From the NCBI RefSeq assembly GCF_010015445.1, contig NC_053115.1, forward strand, positions 16,551,505 through 16,615,504: a stretch of DNA of 64,000 nucleotides. The letters run 5' to 3'. Origin of the DNA: Perca fluviatilis (taxonomy: Eukaryota > Chordata > Actinopteri > Perciformes > Percidae). Position numbers and translations under genes: made by a program. Below are positions 28,915 to 42,500 of this stretch, piece by piece (the stretch's first letter is position 1; the number at the start of each line of letters is the position of its first letter). The notes beneath the pieces were generated by a model, which saw only the letters and a list, made by a program, of their open reading frames with translations, did no database searches and was not told where the DNA came from.

Positions 28915-29362
28915 TAAAAAAGTATATTAAAAAATATATATAAAAAGTGTATATATATATATATATATAAAAGTATATTAAAAAATATATATATATATAT
29001 ATATATATAAAAAAATTTACATACATATATATATATACATTTATATACATATATATATACACATATATAATAAATATATATATATACACAATATATATAT
29101 ATATATACACAATATATATATATATATACACATATATATATATACACATATATAACAATATATATACAATATATACAATATATATATACACATATATATA
29201 ACATATATATATACACAATATATATACACAAATATACACACAATATATACACACACACAAACAAATATATATATATACATATATATACACATATATATAT
29301 ACACATATATACACATATATACACAATAATATAATATACACAATATAATATATATATATATA
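28893..29362. repeat. AT-rich satellite of TATATACACA-like units
   Basis: Roughly 470 bases of TA, TATACACA and TATAAAAA words, seeded at the SINE poly-A tail. Long frames across it on the minus strand are low-complexity Tyr/Ile artefacts. It begins about 230 bases beyond the gpx1 stop codon. Confidence 0.95.
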
Positions 29363-29589
29363 AATATAAAAATAATATAAAAAGAAGAAGAGAAGACAAT
29401 AAATAAAGAAAGAGACAAGGTTTACACACAGAAATATAAAATAATCAATACATCAAAGAGTGAGATACCTTAAGGAAAGCAATGAACAGACACACAGCTG
29501 CAAGGAAAACTGGAATTGGCACATGGTGGGGGAAATACAGAAATTGGCAGCTGTAGGATGGGTGAACAACGTTTAGGAGGACGGCTTCA

Positions 29590-31595
29590 TTAGTTGGCCT
29601 GGCTGAGGAGCTTCTTGATGTCTCCGTCGATGTCGCTGGTGAGGAACCTCCTGCTGTAGCGCTTGAAAGGCTCTCCATCTGGCCCGATGAGGAACTTCTC
29701 GAAGTTCCACGCCACGTCGTTCCTGCAGACCGGGCTCCAAATGATTAACTTGGGGTCATTCATCAGGGCGGTTGGTTCGTCGCTGGGGAACGGGAGCTTC
29801 TCCCTCAGGAACACAAACAGGGGATGGGCATCTTTCCCGTTCACATCCACTTTCTCCAGGAGCTGAAACTTTGGCTCAAAGCCATTTCCAGGACGGATGT
29901 ACTTCAGAGACACGAGGATTTCTTCATTCTTGCAGTTCTCCTGCATGGGTTAATCAGAAGGTTGTATGTGATTATGTGACATTTTAGGAAGCAGACAGGT
30001 GCAGGTCACTATAAGAAGTTAAAGTGATAAAGTCTAACATGGCATTAAGTCTTTAGAGACATGTCAAAGAGAACTATGATGTTTTGTGAGGAGAGTGATC
30101 AGCAGATACTGTCATGGAACAATAAAGGTTTGAAGTTGTCATTTTGTTACTTTTATTGTAAACCAGTATTGTTACTATTGTTTTTTTTTCTACTAACAGA
30201 TGGCTCAAGTTTGTGGGTGGGTTGTTGGGAGGTGGGCAAGAAGCCTATATTTTTGATGTATTTGAATACATATGTTGAAAGACTGTTGGTTGTTTAAAAT
30301 CAATAAAAAAAATAAGGATAAAAAAAAAAAAGGTTTGAAGTTTTAAAAAAGTGGGATTTTTTGTCTTTCAGCAGTCCAACATTACAATTTTAATACCACT
30401 TTGAATTAACCCATACTTACTTAAGGTGTAATAATTTGATGCTGACCAGTAAACATCACAAAACTAACTCTTGGTTTGCCTGGAGCCCACAGAGGATCAC
30501 ATAGATTGTATGAATGCTCTCTCAACGTTTGCTTTATCTTTTTATCTGGGTTTTTCATAAACAGAAGGAACCTCTCCCCATAGACCGTTAGACTGAACTT
30601 CCTGCTGATAATTTCAACCATCACTTCTGTAACCGTAAGATATTAACAGGCTATTGTTGCCATTTACACTCCGTTAATAAATGACATATTGCTTATTGTG
30701 TTCCTTATAATGGCGAAGCAGAATACATTGCATGCATTACGTTACGAGGAAACACTTACAACTTGTTAGGTGTTTGGCAACCGACACTACCACAATTTCC
30801 TCATTCCAAAATATCCAACATTGCGGAAACTGCTCACAGTAATTTATCACCAGGAAATAAAAAATAAAAAATAAAAATCTATGCTTGAATATTTTTTTAC
30901 TTTTCGAATTTTTAACCATTGGTTTAATGTAACGTTAGGCTAATAATGTACTTGGATTACGGTCAGTACAGTTATAAATTGGTATCTAGATCTAAAACAA
31001 GCCAGTAAACGTGTACAGGCTAAAGCAAGTCTAAAACAGGAAACTTCTTGAATTTGATTCAAGCACAAATTGATTCTAATAATAGTTTTATAATATCCTT
31101 TCTTTTTTTAGGGGCATTTTTAGGCCTTTATTTTCACAGGACAGAAGAAGACATGAAAGAGGAGAGAGGGGGAAATACATACAGTAAAGGGCCGCAGCTC
31201 GTAGTCGAACCCGCGGCCACTGCGTCGAGGAGTAAACAGCTATATACTCTGCTCTACCAACTGAGCTAACTGTAACATCCTTTCTAAATTCTAAAAGCAC
31301 GTGGGCTATTTTCGAGGTAATAATAAAAAATAAAAAATATTAACCACAGTGTGCCTAAAAGTCAAGAGCAGAATGTTCTCACCTGATGGCCGAACTGGTT
31401 GCAGGGTACTCCCAGGATAACGAGCCCCTTGCTGCTGTACTGCTCATGAAGCGCGTTCATCTGGGTGTAATCCCTGGTGGTCGTACCTCAGAGAGACGCG
31501 ACATTCTCAATGAGGACAACTTTGCCCTGCAGGGAGGAGAAATTAAACGTTTCTCCTGATAATAGTTTGGCCGTGAGGTCGTAAAATTTAGCCAT
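29590..31595 (-). CDS. gpx1: Glutathione peroxidase 1 (selenoprotein)
   Basis: GPX1 reduces hydrogen peroxide and organic hydroperoxides with glutathione in the cytosol. Two exons: 31595-31383 (71 codons) and 29940-29590 (116 codons plus TAA), 187 aa. The start [19 protein letters not shown] agrees with fish GPX1. Selenocysteine is residue 36 (UGA at 31490-31488) in [20 protein letters not shown]. Other hallmarks: [42 protein letters not shown] (active-site Trp and glutathione-binding Arg). The tetramer-interface segment is retained, unlike GPX4. The single phase-0 intron is in the usual place. Both exons are intact, so the TGA is recoding, not decay. It lies next to usp4, the same neighbour as in human. 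The SECIS element needed for recoding was not found by eye (see findings). Confidence 0.95.
31091..31285 (-). mobile_element. tRNA-derived SINE with 13-bp TSD in gpx1 intron
   Basis: The minus strand reads GTTAGCTCAGTTGGTAGAGC (A box) and GGGTTCGACTACG (B box), then a CT-rich body ending AATAAAGGCCT. Flanks TAATATCCTTTCT (31091-31103) and TAACATCCTTTCT (31273-31285) match at 12 of 13 positions, a target-site duplication. Confidence 0.88.
31488..31490 (-). promoter_or_regulatory. gpx1: Selenocysteine (UGA) recoding codon
   Basis: The in-frame TGA aligns with the catalytic selenocysteine of GPX1 and is followed by GGT ACG; the frame is open on both sides for the whole family length. Confidence 0.95.
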
Positions 31596-33659
31596 TCTTG
31601 CCCTTCTTGATACCTCGTCCCTTTGATAACAGTGACAACGTTCCCTTTACTTCCGATAGCTAAGCCACTCAACTGCATCTTGAGCCAGCCTTATATGACC
31701 TAATATGGTCAAAGATCTTGTATTTAGCTGCCAAGACAGTTCAAACCCTGCAGCCTGCGGGACGGCCGATTTGAACGTACCATCATTCCACGTAATATGA
31801 AAAGCCAGGACTGATAAAATATATATTTACTCATAGTAAGTAAAAACTATTAAAAAGTAAATAAATAAATAAGATTTATTAAGTCAAAGTAAAAAAAAAT
31901 GTGTTTGGTGCATACGTTAAACGGGAGGAAATAAAAATAAAAGCAAAGTACTGCAACAATCAAGAACATAAATACAGAATAGAAATGACAATAAAATAGA
32001 AAATAAAAATTACAATAAAACAAAAAATATGTTACCAAAACAAATGCTATAACAAATGTGTAAATGACTAAATACATTTATATTATTTATTATTATTATA
32101 AATACATTTGTACGGTTTTGTATCTCTTTCATTTTTCTGTTGACTTATGTATTAATATTTTTATTTTGTAATTTTCTTTTTCTTTTTTCCTGGCGAAACT
32201 TGGTCTCCACGCATGCAATGAAACATGCCGAAATGATTATTTGAAAAATAAACAAACAAACAAACAAACTAAAAAAGTCAACTAATGCACCAGGGGTTAA
32301 TATTTAATTACTGAGCAAAATATTGAAGCCGTGAAAATATTTAAGGGGATTGGTCTCTGTGAGTTAGCCAGTTGATTGCTGTATTAAACTGTTGGGTTCA
32401 GTTACTCAAAGTACTGCTAGTTTAATGACAGGTGCAGTTTATTCACTCAGCTGCAAGATAGCTGCATCGGTACTTTACTTTAAAAAGAGCATCCTCCTCA
32501 CTTTTGGTAACAAAACGGCTCATTAAGTTCGTAAATCAAGATGTTACACCTTTGATGCTACTGGACTGTTCTATGCGAGGCGAAGGAGGACGCAGGTAGC
32601 AGTGAAACCGCTGGATCAACTGTACACTCTTCGATGTAGTTGCGCACATAGATTATGTCTATGGTTGCGCAGGTACCATAGACAGTATGGCAGGTACAGC
32701 CAGAGACACAACGCTTTGGGGTTTATTCCCCTACACGGCGTATCCCGGAAAAAAGTCTCCAAGGATAAATCATTGACATGTATAGGGAGTTCTAACCCCG
32801 CCTAACAACGGACAATTTGTTTGTATAAATTGCGGCACAATGCTAGAAAAGTAGAGAGAACGTGTACTTTTTGCATGTGAGAAATATAATGATAGTAGAA
32901 ATGGAAGGAGAGAACTCAATACATGATATACTTGAAGAAAAGGGTATGACTGCATTCATTTTTCTTAATAATACTGGTATAATGAAAAAAATATAAGTGT
33001 TTTTTTTTTTTTTATTAATACAAGCCTAGACTCAATACACTCCTGTACAGTTGGTGGCGGTATACTACAAAAATAGGAAGAAGAAGAAGAAGAGAATTAG
33101 AGACCGTCAAAAAACAAGTTGTCATCTTGGTAGTGTTGAACGACGAAACCAATTTTAATAGCAGAACAGAGACTTTAGTCAACAGACTAACTTCTAAAGG
33201 AGCTATATATCAAATGTATAATTGACGTATTGGTCATTTAATTCTAGCTGTTACCGCATGTTACCTAAACTCCAAGAAGATGACCACTGACACAGATCCC
33301 TAACTGTGGTTGATGACGGCGCGCACAGCACATTGGCGCGGGAGTTTGTTTTGTAACTTCTGTGTCTGTCTGTCGGTTCTGGGTTAGTAGTATCGTCGTC
33401 TGTGGGTTCGTCTGCCAATAAACGTATGTCTCAATTTTATCATTCTGAATGATTCTGGCGGCCGAGAACCTAACCTCGATATAACGGACCAGCATGTTTG
33501 TGTTATAATAATTTAATTACTGGACTAGCTAATACCTAGCCACTGTATTTTTCCTGTAACGTTATAGGTCCAGTAAAGCTAACTTATACCAATATTAGCT
33601 TGTTTGCTACTGTGGATGCTAGCCTGGTCTAGCTATTAAAAACCTGTCCTTTTCATCAG
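31596..33659. other. Intergenic region between gpx1 and fancd2 promoters
   Basis: Divergent genes share this 2-kb spacer. It holds the gpx1 leader, an A/T-rich stretch (31800-32330), repeat-like sequence at 32590-32820 containing CCATAGACAGTAT (a phrase also at 11288), a GGTGGCGGTATA plus GAAGAAGAAG motif at 33050-33095, and the fancd2 5' UTR. No further gene seen. Confidence 0.5.
33331..33343. promoter_or_regulatory. fancd2: Candidate E2F site upstream of fancd2
   Basis: ATTGGCGCGGGAG at 33332-33344 differs slightly from the E2F core TTTSSCGC. A TGACGGCGCG word lies at about 33314. FANCD2 is known as an S-phase gene; the site call is inferred from sequence alone. Confidence 0.3.
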
Positions 33660-35687
33660 ATGATGCGTAAAAAGCGACGCCCCTGTCTGGATAAAGGGGA
33701 GGAAGCTGCTACGACTACTAGTAAGTTTAATGTAACGTTGACATTAACATCACATCAATTCATAACCATGTGTCAGTAAAGTTAAAGCGTTTCCCAGCTT
33801 GCCAACCTAACGCTAGGTATCCAAATTCCCAGATCCCTATCACACTGTAACGTTAACTATATTCTTTACATTAAGATCACAACAGTATGACATAGTCTGA
33901 CAGGACCACTGCATGTTTGACAACTGACATCACACTGACATGATTGCACCAACATACAAGGCAAACTTGCACAATATCCCGTTCCCCTCATAACCTGATA
34001 TCACCTTGTCTAAAACATTGTCTATATGTGGGAGCCCAGTTTTCTCTTCTGGATGTTGTTTTATTAAAGTTTTATTCTCTTCTCCTATATAGAGGCAAAG
34101 AGGAGTCGCAGCAATGGTCGCCAAACAAAGGAACCTGCCCCAGAAGAGACGAATGAAAGTGTATTTAGCGTCTTTCTTCGTGAGGCAGGTGTCACCTTGA
34201 AACCAGGTGGCACATCCAATGAGATTGGTACACGGCACACACTCAATCCAAGTTTCAAAACACACCAGGCCAATAAATGAAATCTGTTTTTTCACTTCTG
34301 TTTTTTTTCTGGATCTTTATCTTTTCCCTTCTAGCTGTGGACCAAGTCGTTTTCCAAAAAAGGATACAGAAACAACTACAGAAGAGTCCCAGGTACCCTG
34401 GGGTAAGCATATGTGCCCTCCCTATAAAAAAAATCAAGGTTTTTAGCATGAGACAGTTGTACTCACTAATATTTCTTTGGTCAGATTGTACAGGAATTCA
34501 CCACTGGCTTGGAGTCTCATATTGAGGACCCTGAGCTGTTTAGGAACTGCCTTCTTCCATGTGTCCCACGATTGTCTGATGGAGACTCCAGGTAACTTAT
34601 AAAAACACTGAAGGCTAATAGAGGCTACTTTAGGCAGAATTGTAATTTATAAAAGGGGTAAGCTACAACCAAGGCCAAGCTTATGTCAGGGGTCTGTATG
34701 CCGTGACATGTTATTTTATCTTATCTTTTGTGTTGCAGTTGTGGCAGCTCATTCCAGGAAAGTCTGCTACGCATGCTGTTGGGGATTGAGATGCTGCAGG
34801 TCAGATTTTGTGCATAGAGTCTGCCAAAGACAACTACGTCACCCTTCCCTCACAAAGGATGACGCACAAAAAAACAAATCCAAAATGTATTATATAGAGT
34901 ACATGTACAGTGCATCTTCCACAAATCCTCAATCTACTTTTCTTTTTCCTGCAGACCTTTATTATTAACACCTTGCTCGAGAAACTCCCTGAATTTATGT
35001 TTGATGGGTCAGTATTTAATATTGTTCACTTTACAGCATTTGTACCATTTTACACACTTTCTGCCATAGTCTTATTTTTCTAAATGTCATCTTGTTCTGT
35101 CCTTCACAGTACTGGAGATGGAGGGCTCAGTATTCCTCACACAATTATTAACCAGCTTAAATGGCTAGACAGAGTCGTGGACAGCAAGGTAGTAATTTCT
35201 GTGATGACAGGTTGCATGTACAGTAGTCAAAGCCATTATTAAACATGTTGTTTTTTTTTTTTGCCTTGTAATCATGTATTTCTCCTTCATAATGGTCATC
35301 ACTAATTTTTAGATGGTGATGTGTTCATTTCTGCCCTCTTTGCGGCCTGTTGTTTGCAGGAGTTGGCAGTGAAGCTCATGGAGCTGGTGTCCGTAGCAGC
35401 AGTGGAGGTTCAGCGTGACATCATCACCAGTCTGCCAGAGATACTGGAAGACTCCCAGCACAATGACATAGCCAGAGAGCTCAAGTATGTAGAACAGTAA
35501 ATCTGTACCACTAGTCGGTGGTTCTTGTTTTGTATGAATTGTGTCAGAGTTTCTGATGATGCTTATGCTTGTATTTTCATCCCTGTTCTCTGTAGCTCTT
35601 TACTCCAGGAGAACACTCAGTTAACTGTCCCCATCCTGGATGCCCTCTCTAGTCTGAACCTCAGTTACTCACTACTTACTGAGGTGG

Positions 35688-35728
<41 letters not shown>

Positions 35729-38700
35729 ACCCACAAATTATTATTATTACAGGCCAAGTGAATGTCACCATGTTGTTAACTGTTACTCTCTGCTCGCTCA
35801 GGTCCGTGGAGCCGTTATGACCACTTTGGCTGCTGTGCGACTTGAGGACCTACCTGTGGTGGTCAAGTTCATCCTGCACTCTGTCTCAGCCTCTGATGCA
35901 TATGAGGTCAGAGCTCAGGGCCATGTCCCAATTTTTCATTTAAAAAACACGACATAGTATTTGTGTTCTCTGGTTGTTATAAGTACATACAATTTGAAAT
36001 AAAAAATGTGGCATGTGTTTTTGCCGTGCGTAGGTGGTGTGTAATCTTCGTAAAAAGCTGGAGTTGGAGCAGTGTGTTCTCCCTCCTGTGCTGCAGGCCT
36101 CCCAGAGCCACATGAAGAGCAGAGGATCAGCAGCGTAAGGCAACACTGTTTCCTTTTTACTCACAACTAATACATCAGTATGTTTTTATCAGGAACCTAT
36201 TTTAAAGTAGGCCAGTAGGTTCTTGATGTTGTATTCCTGGAGATATAATCTAATAAATCTGGTTTTGGAACAGGTCCGCTTCAACACCAGCCGCTAGCAG
36301 CAGCCAGGACAGCGTTGCATTGATGTTGGACGGCATCAAGTCAGCAGTCCGATTCCAGAAAATGATATCTGAGGCTTGGCTCAAGGTGGGAAATGAATCA
36401 GTATTCAAGCCCCCTTGTTTTAATTGATTATTTATATTGATTAATAAATAATAAGCTTTTTAATAACCGTCTTCTCAATTTCAGTGTTGCTTTCTAAACT
36501 TTTACTTTGTTGTTTTTTTATTAGGCAATAGAGTCTGTGGACGAAGAGGAGGACCATAAGGTGAGTGTCCTCTCCTTAGTTCAGGGTATCCCCATAGTAA
36601 ATTGGTTTGTGTAAAAGGAACACTCAGATCCCATTCTGTAAGTCTAGAACATTAAGAAAAAAAGGAATTTCTTAATTTTGGCAAAAGTTTTAGTCTGGAG
36701 ACGATAATGATAGAAAAATGACTTATTACATTATATTACATTACATGTCATTTAGCTGATACTTTTATCCAAAGCGACATACAATTGCTATATATGTCAG
36801 AGGTCGTACGCCTCTGGAGCAACTAGGGTTTAAGTGTCTTGCTCAGGGACACATTGGCTGATGTATCACAGTGGGAATTGAACCCAGCTCTCCCACACCA
36901 CAGGCATGTGTCATATCCACTGCCCCACCCCCATGTTATTATTATACAGTATATTAGCATATATCATACTGTACAATAACAATCATCTTTAAAATCAGTC
37001 ATCGAACCCTTATTTGTATTGTTCACATTAAAGGAACACGCAGACTTATTGGGACTTTAGCTTATTCACCGCATCCCCCAGAGTTAGATTTGTCCATACC
37101 TACCCTACTCATCTCCGTGCGTGTCGTAACTCTGTCTGATGCACCCACCGCTAGCCTAGCTTAGCACAGATCCTGGAGGTAACTGGCTCCAACTAGCCTA
37201 CTGCTCCCAATAAGTGTCAAAATAATGCCAACATGTTCCTATTTACATGTTGTGATTTGTATAATCACAGCGGGTACAAGTAACAAGGTCACATGAGACA
37301 CAGCCGTCTTCTAACAGTATAAAAACTGGGAACTATATTCTCAGAAGGCGAAGCACTGCTACTTGGGCGGAGTGATTAGCGCAACACCTGAAAAGCACTG
37401 TTGTTACTCTCTGCTCCTCACCACGGGGCTTCTCGTGTGCTGCGAGCAAATCACTCCGCCCAAGTAGCAGGGTATGTATGGACTTATCTAACTCTGGGGG
37501 GTACGGAGAATAAGCTAAAGTCCCAATAAGTCGCGTGTTCCTTTAATGTGTGTCTGTGGGGAATCTATGTGCTCTGCCATGTCAGGTAATAGATCTGCTG
37601 GTGCTGTTCATCCTCCATTCCACCAATGCCAACCAGAGCCGGCGGGGAGCGGAGAGGGTGCTGAAGGTGAAAGTGAGGGCTGGACTGATCCAGGACGCTC
37701 TGCTCCAGAGGACCTTCAGGGACTATGCTCAGGTGGGTCAGTCTGCAGACGTACAAGCTGAAATATAACTACTGTAGCACGGTGCACTTTCTTTGTTTAG
37801 ACTGTTGTAGACATTATTATACGGATAATATGTTGTGTTAATTAATGATGACACTCTAGGTCATGCGAGGGTATTTCCCCTCCATCCTGGCTCTGGCTCA
37901 GAGTTTGTTGCGCTCCCCTGACCCCTGCGTGGTGCCTTTTGGTGGACACATGTACCGACACTCATTCGTTGCTTTTGACTCTTACTGCCAACAGGTGGGT
38001 TTGCGATTATTATTATTTTATTTTTTTTAAGTTCGTAAGAGGGTTTTATCTGTTATTTTAATTCAGTCGTTTTAATTCTGTTCTGTATTATGTTTTTTAG
38101 GAGGTGGTGGGCTCTTTAGTGACCCATGTGTGCAGTGGAGTGGGGGGGGAGGTGGACATGGCTCTGGAGCTGCTCTGCGGCCTCGTTACAGAGAAGCCCT
38201 CAGAAATGGCCCTGTATGCTGTTTTTGTCAAGGTAAGGAGGTGATCCATACATCAGCTATTGTAGCTGCTAACCAAACCGCACTTAAAAAACGTATGAAT
38301 GATGAATAAAAATGTAAGCACAATCGATGTACCAACAGCTCGTAGCTAGCAAGGGTCCCTGATGGTTTTCTTACAGAGGTTTAGTATTTTCCCACTGTGT
38401 TTGGTTTAGTTTTGAACTGAGCACAATGTTTGACACAGGGAATCTTGGACTACATGGACAACCTCACACCCCAACAGATCCGCAGACTCTTCCACCTTCT
38501 TAGCAGACTGGCCTTTGGGCAACAGCAGCAGGGATCTCACATCCAGGTGCCTGTATACAAGAGAATTCTGCTTTTTCCCCTGCCTTTTCTTGTCATCCTC
38601 TCAACGGCTGACCTAGCTTTCTCTTTCTGTTTGTCCCCTCAGGATGACATGCACATAGTGATCCGCAAACAGCTCTCCAGCACTGTGCCCAAGTACAAGC

Positions 38701-39465
38701 GTATTGGCATCATTGGTGCTGTCATGATTGTAGGCAGCATGGGGGCCTTCAGGTAAGGGGGGGGGCCGTGACTCACAGGCATAACAGGCAATATTTTCCT
38801 TATTCATTCTGTCACTTTATCTTTCTATATGTCTTGATCACACTTTCTGCTGCCCCTCAGGCCTAAAGTGAAGGAGTCACAGAATGGGTCGTTACCCAAG
38901 GAGACGTTCAGACAGGTACATATGTTAGGCATTTACACAGTCAGAATGAACAATGTGTATTTTTTGCGGTTTGGGATTTTTCATTAGTTTGCTTTTTATT
39001 TTATTTATTTTCATTTCAATTTCACTTTATTTGTGGCTCTCAGTTAGGGTTTAATAGTGAGTTATACCTGCAATCCAAATCTTCTCTCCTATTTGTTTGT
39101 GTATTTGTTCCTATTTATTATTTTCTGTCTTTTTGTTCTGTGTATCTTATTGTTTCTATTAATTGATCTTGATTATCTTGAGGGGCGAGGAAGTATCTCA
39201 TAAATGTAGATCTTATTAAACAATAACATTTGATTTGAAATATTTTTTTGAAAACATCCAAAAGCCTGTGACTAAAATTCTTATTTTGCATTTAATTTGG
39301 TTTTATAAGTTGCTAAGATGGCTTTGTGTAATTTTGCCATCTTGTTCACTTTTTCTTTTGGTAAGTGGCCGTGTTTTATCAAGTGATAGTGTGTGTGTGT
39401 GTGTGTGTGTATATATGTGTATATATATGTGTGTGTGTGTATATATGTGTATATATATGTATGTG

Positions 39466-39519
<54 letters not shown>

Positions 39520-42500
39520 CCAGAAATGCGTAACAAAACATAAACAGATTTCCCTGACATTAGTTATTTGTAGTTATTTATGAGTCCTCACTAAAATAAT
39601 ATAATAATCCAGTTTAAAAATAAATTTGTTTGTTTTATTGTCTCAACAAAACAGAGGAACATCAAAATATATTAAAGTTCTGATAAATGTATAAAAATAC
39701 AAACTTAAGATATGAAACTTAAAGTCCTTTGAACAAAGACACAATAACAAAAAAATCTAATCGTGTTGTCATCAGGTATGTCGTAGAGTGCCCTCTGGTG
39801 GACAAACTATGCAACGCAACACTCATAATGTGGTTGAAGGGTGTTTCGTCCATTTTTATTTTGTTTTTTAAATATTCATTTATCAGCCATTATAAATGCC
39901 GATACCGATAGTTTGGAAAATGCCTAATATCTGCCGATAATATCGGCCCACCGATATATCGGTCGGGCTCTAAAGGCCGGGACACATCAGGCCGATTATC
40001 GGCCGTGGGACAGTCTGGCGAGGTCAGTGACTCAAATCTGTTCGGTGTGTCCCGTGCCGTCGTCTGTCTGGGGGGCTGTCGGCGTTCATTTTGGCCGACC
40101 TGACATGTTCAGTCGGCGGCAGGGAAATCTGAACTCACCCGGAAATGACGAGCGGAATGAGGTGACTAGAGTCTCTCAAAATCTGACGAATCTTTTAAAC
40201 TGACCTTTGTTGAGCTGAAATGAAGACAGATTCAGACACTGCATGGCCTATTTCTCACTTAAAATGTTTTCAGAAATATGTTTCAGTGAACTATTTTAGT
40301 ACAATATGAGATCGTATTCTGAACGGCCGCCATGACAGTCTGGCCCTGAATTTCCGGAGAAAACAAACCCATGTGACGCGTTCGTCCAATCAGCTGCCGG
40401 TTTTCATTTCTTTTCATTACAGATTAGCGCCGCCTGCTGTTATAGAGATGTATTACGTCTCGTCTCCTCTCGTCTTTTTGGTGTGTTCTGTGGCAGTTTT
40501 TTGGACCTCGGGGACGCGACTGATCATATCGACGGGGTTTTCCGTCAACGGTCGCCCGTCGGCTATATGTGTCTACACCATAACTGATCCTTGTTTATAA
40601 CTTAGATTCTTTTTTTTTTTTTTCCACTGTCCCGTTTTACGAATAAAGAAAGAAGAAAAAAACAAAAACATCATGTGCCTTACATTACAATACATTATTC
40701 TACCAGTCAAATGCTATATTGGATTGGATCAGAACCGGTGCCTTATATTCAGACAGACAACCCCTCTATTGCCATCAGGAAGGAGCCCCAGACTTGATTA
40801 AAGATATCCTCTCTCCCCATTACTCTGTAAGTGACTGGCTCATATGTAGCCATTCTTGTCATTTGTTCAGTCCATTCCCTAAAACAGCACAGAGTAGATG
40901 ACTTCCAGTGTCGCAGAATTATTCTACATCCTGTTGTAGTAGCCAGACGTATCCATAGTCTTTGTCTACTGGTCAGAGTGTTATTGTCTGGCAGCAGACC
41001 AAGAATACACAGAGCTCGGGTCTTGGTGAGTTGTAATCCGAATAGATCTATAACTTTGATTCTAACCTTTATATAATTTACATTTGCTTCCAATAGGGGT
41101 TTGGGTGGGGTCAGCAGCACTACCTTAGGGCTGTATATAGAGTAAATAAATAACCCTTCATTTGGCGGTTGCATTCAAGCCTCTGACTCAAGCACAGACT
41201 CAGTTGATTTACACACTGCGCACCAGCTACAGCTTTTCTCTTTGCTAACTAAACCTGTGCTGTGAACTCCCTGCGGAAGAGGTCAAGCAAAAACATTAGA
41301 ATTGTAATATTTTCTCCTGCCACAAACTATAAAAAGGCACATTATTATATGTTGAGGAGTATTCTCTCACTTCTTGTTAAACCTCCCAACATGGTTGGGT
41401 GATCTGATGTGCTCTGGTCTGTAGATATCTTTATGTATAGGTGTATTGGTGGTTCAGCCCGAAATTGTTTCCTTCTACTGCTGCTCCATAGAGAGTATAC
41501 TGTCTGCGTTACTGCATCTGTGTGTGGTTTGCCAGCTGCACAGCAGCAGAGAGGAAGGCGCTCCAGAGGGTAGTCGCCACCGCCCAGAAAATCACTGAGT
41601 GCCCTCTCCCCTCCTTGGATGATCTTTATAGCTCTCGCTGCCTTAAAAAAGCCAAGAGCATACTCAAAGATCCATCTCACCCCGGACACTCTCACACGTT
41701 TGAACTGCTGCCCTCGGGCAGACGTTTTAGGACATTTAAAACAGTAACAAACTGATTACTGAAAACAAAAACTGTTTTTATCCAAGAGCCATCATTAAAC
41801 TTAATGCCATTTGAGTTTAAGGATGAATCATGCAGTGAATGTTTTTGTTTGTGTGGTATGCCTGTGTTTTTAACTTTCCTTTTTAAACTATTCTTTTTAT
41901 AGTGACTTCTAGAGACTTTTTATGCATATACATATTTATTTTCCTTCTTTGCACTTTTTACAGATTTTTTGCACTGAGAGGACTGCATTCAATTTTGTTG
42001 TACATGTACAATGACAATAAAGACTATTCTATTCTTTTCTCTCTTCTTTTTCTATTGCTTGTTGCAGGTGACGGCCCTGTTGGAGCTGGTGAAGTCTAGC
42101 AGTGAAAGCTCTCCTGAGGCTGCTGCTCTGTACTACGATGAACTGGCCAACCTGATCCTGAGCTCTGCCTTGCACACACAGGTGCAGGTGTGTCTCAAAC
42201 AAACATTGACCATATTTCTTATTTCTGACACGCAACTAAGGCATGATTAAACATACTGGTCCTGTTGTTTTCCTCCTACCAACAGGAAATGATCGGAAAT
42301 AGTGTCCTAAATGACTTCCAGGAGGACTTTGTGGTGGATCTAGGGCCAGAAATATCGGGGTTAGTGATGGAATGCTGGCAGCACAAAAAAATGATTTGCT
42401 TAAAAAAAATAAAACCTTAAACTTAAAAACATTTATTCCTATAACTACTGTCATTAATCCCTGTGTATCTCAGTCCCTTTCACTTTACGCCGCGCGTGAT

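Noticed and set aside
28700..29429. Long minus-strand frames of 125 to 213 codons rich in Tyr and Ile
   Set aside because: They translate the AT satellite and part of a SINE; low complexity and no family resemblance.
31488..31490. Premature stop making gpx1 a pseudogene
   Set aside because: The TGA is exactly at the catalytic selenocysteine position and the rest of both exons is intact.
40749..41174. Host gene on the minus strand within fancd2
   Set aside because: The 141-codon frame resembles the end of a LINE ORF2, without upstream exons or a promoter.
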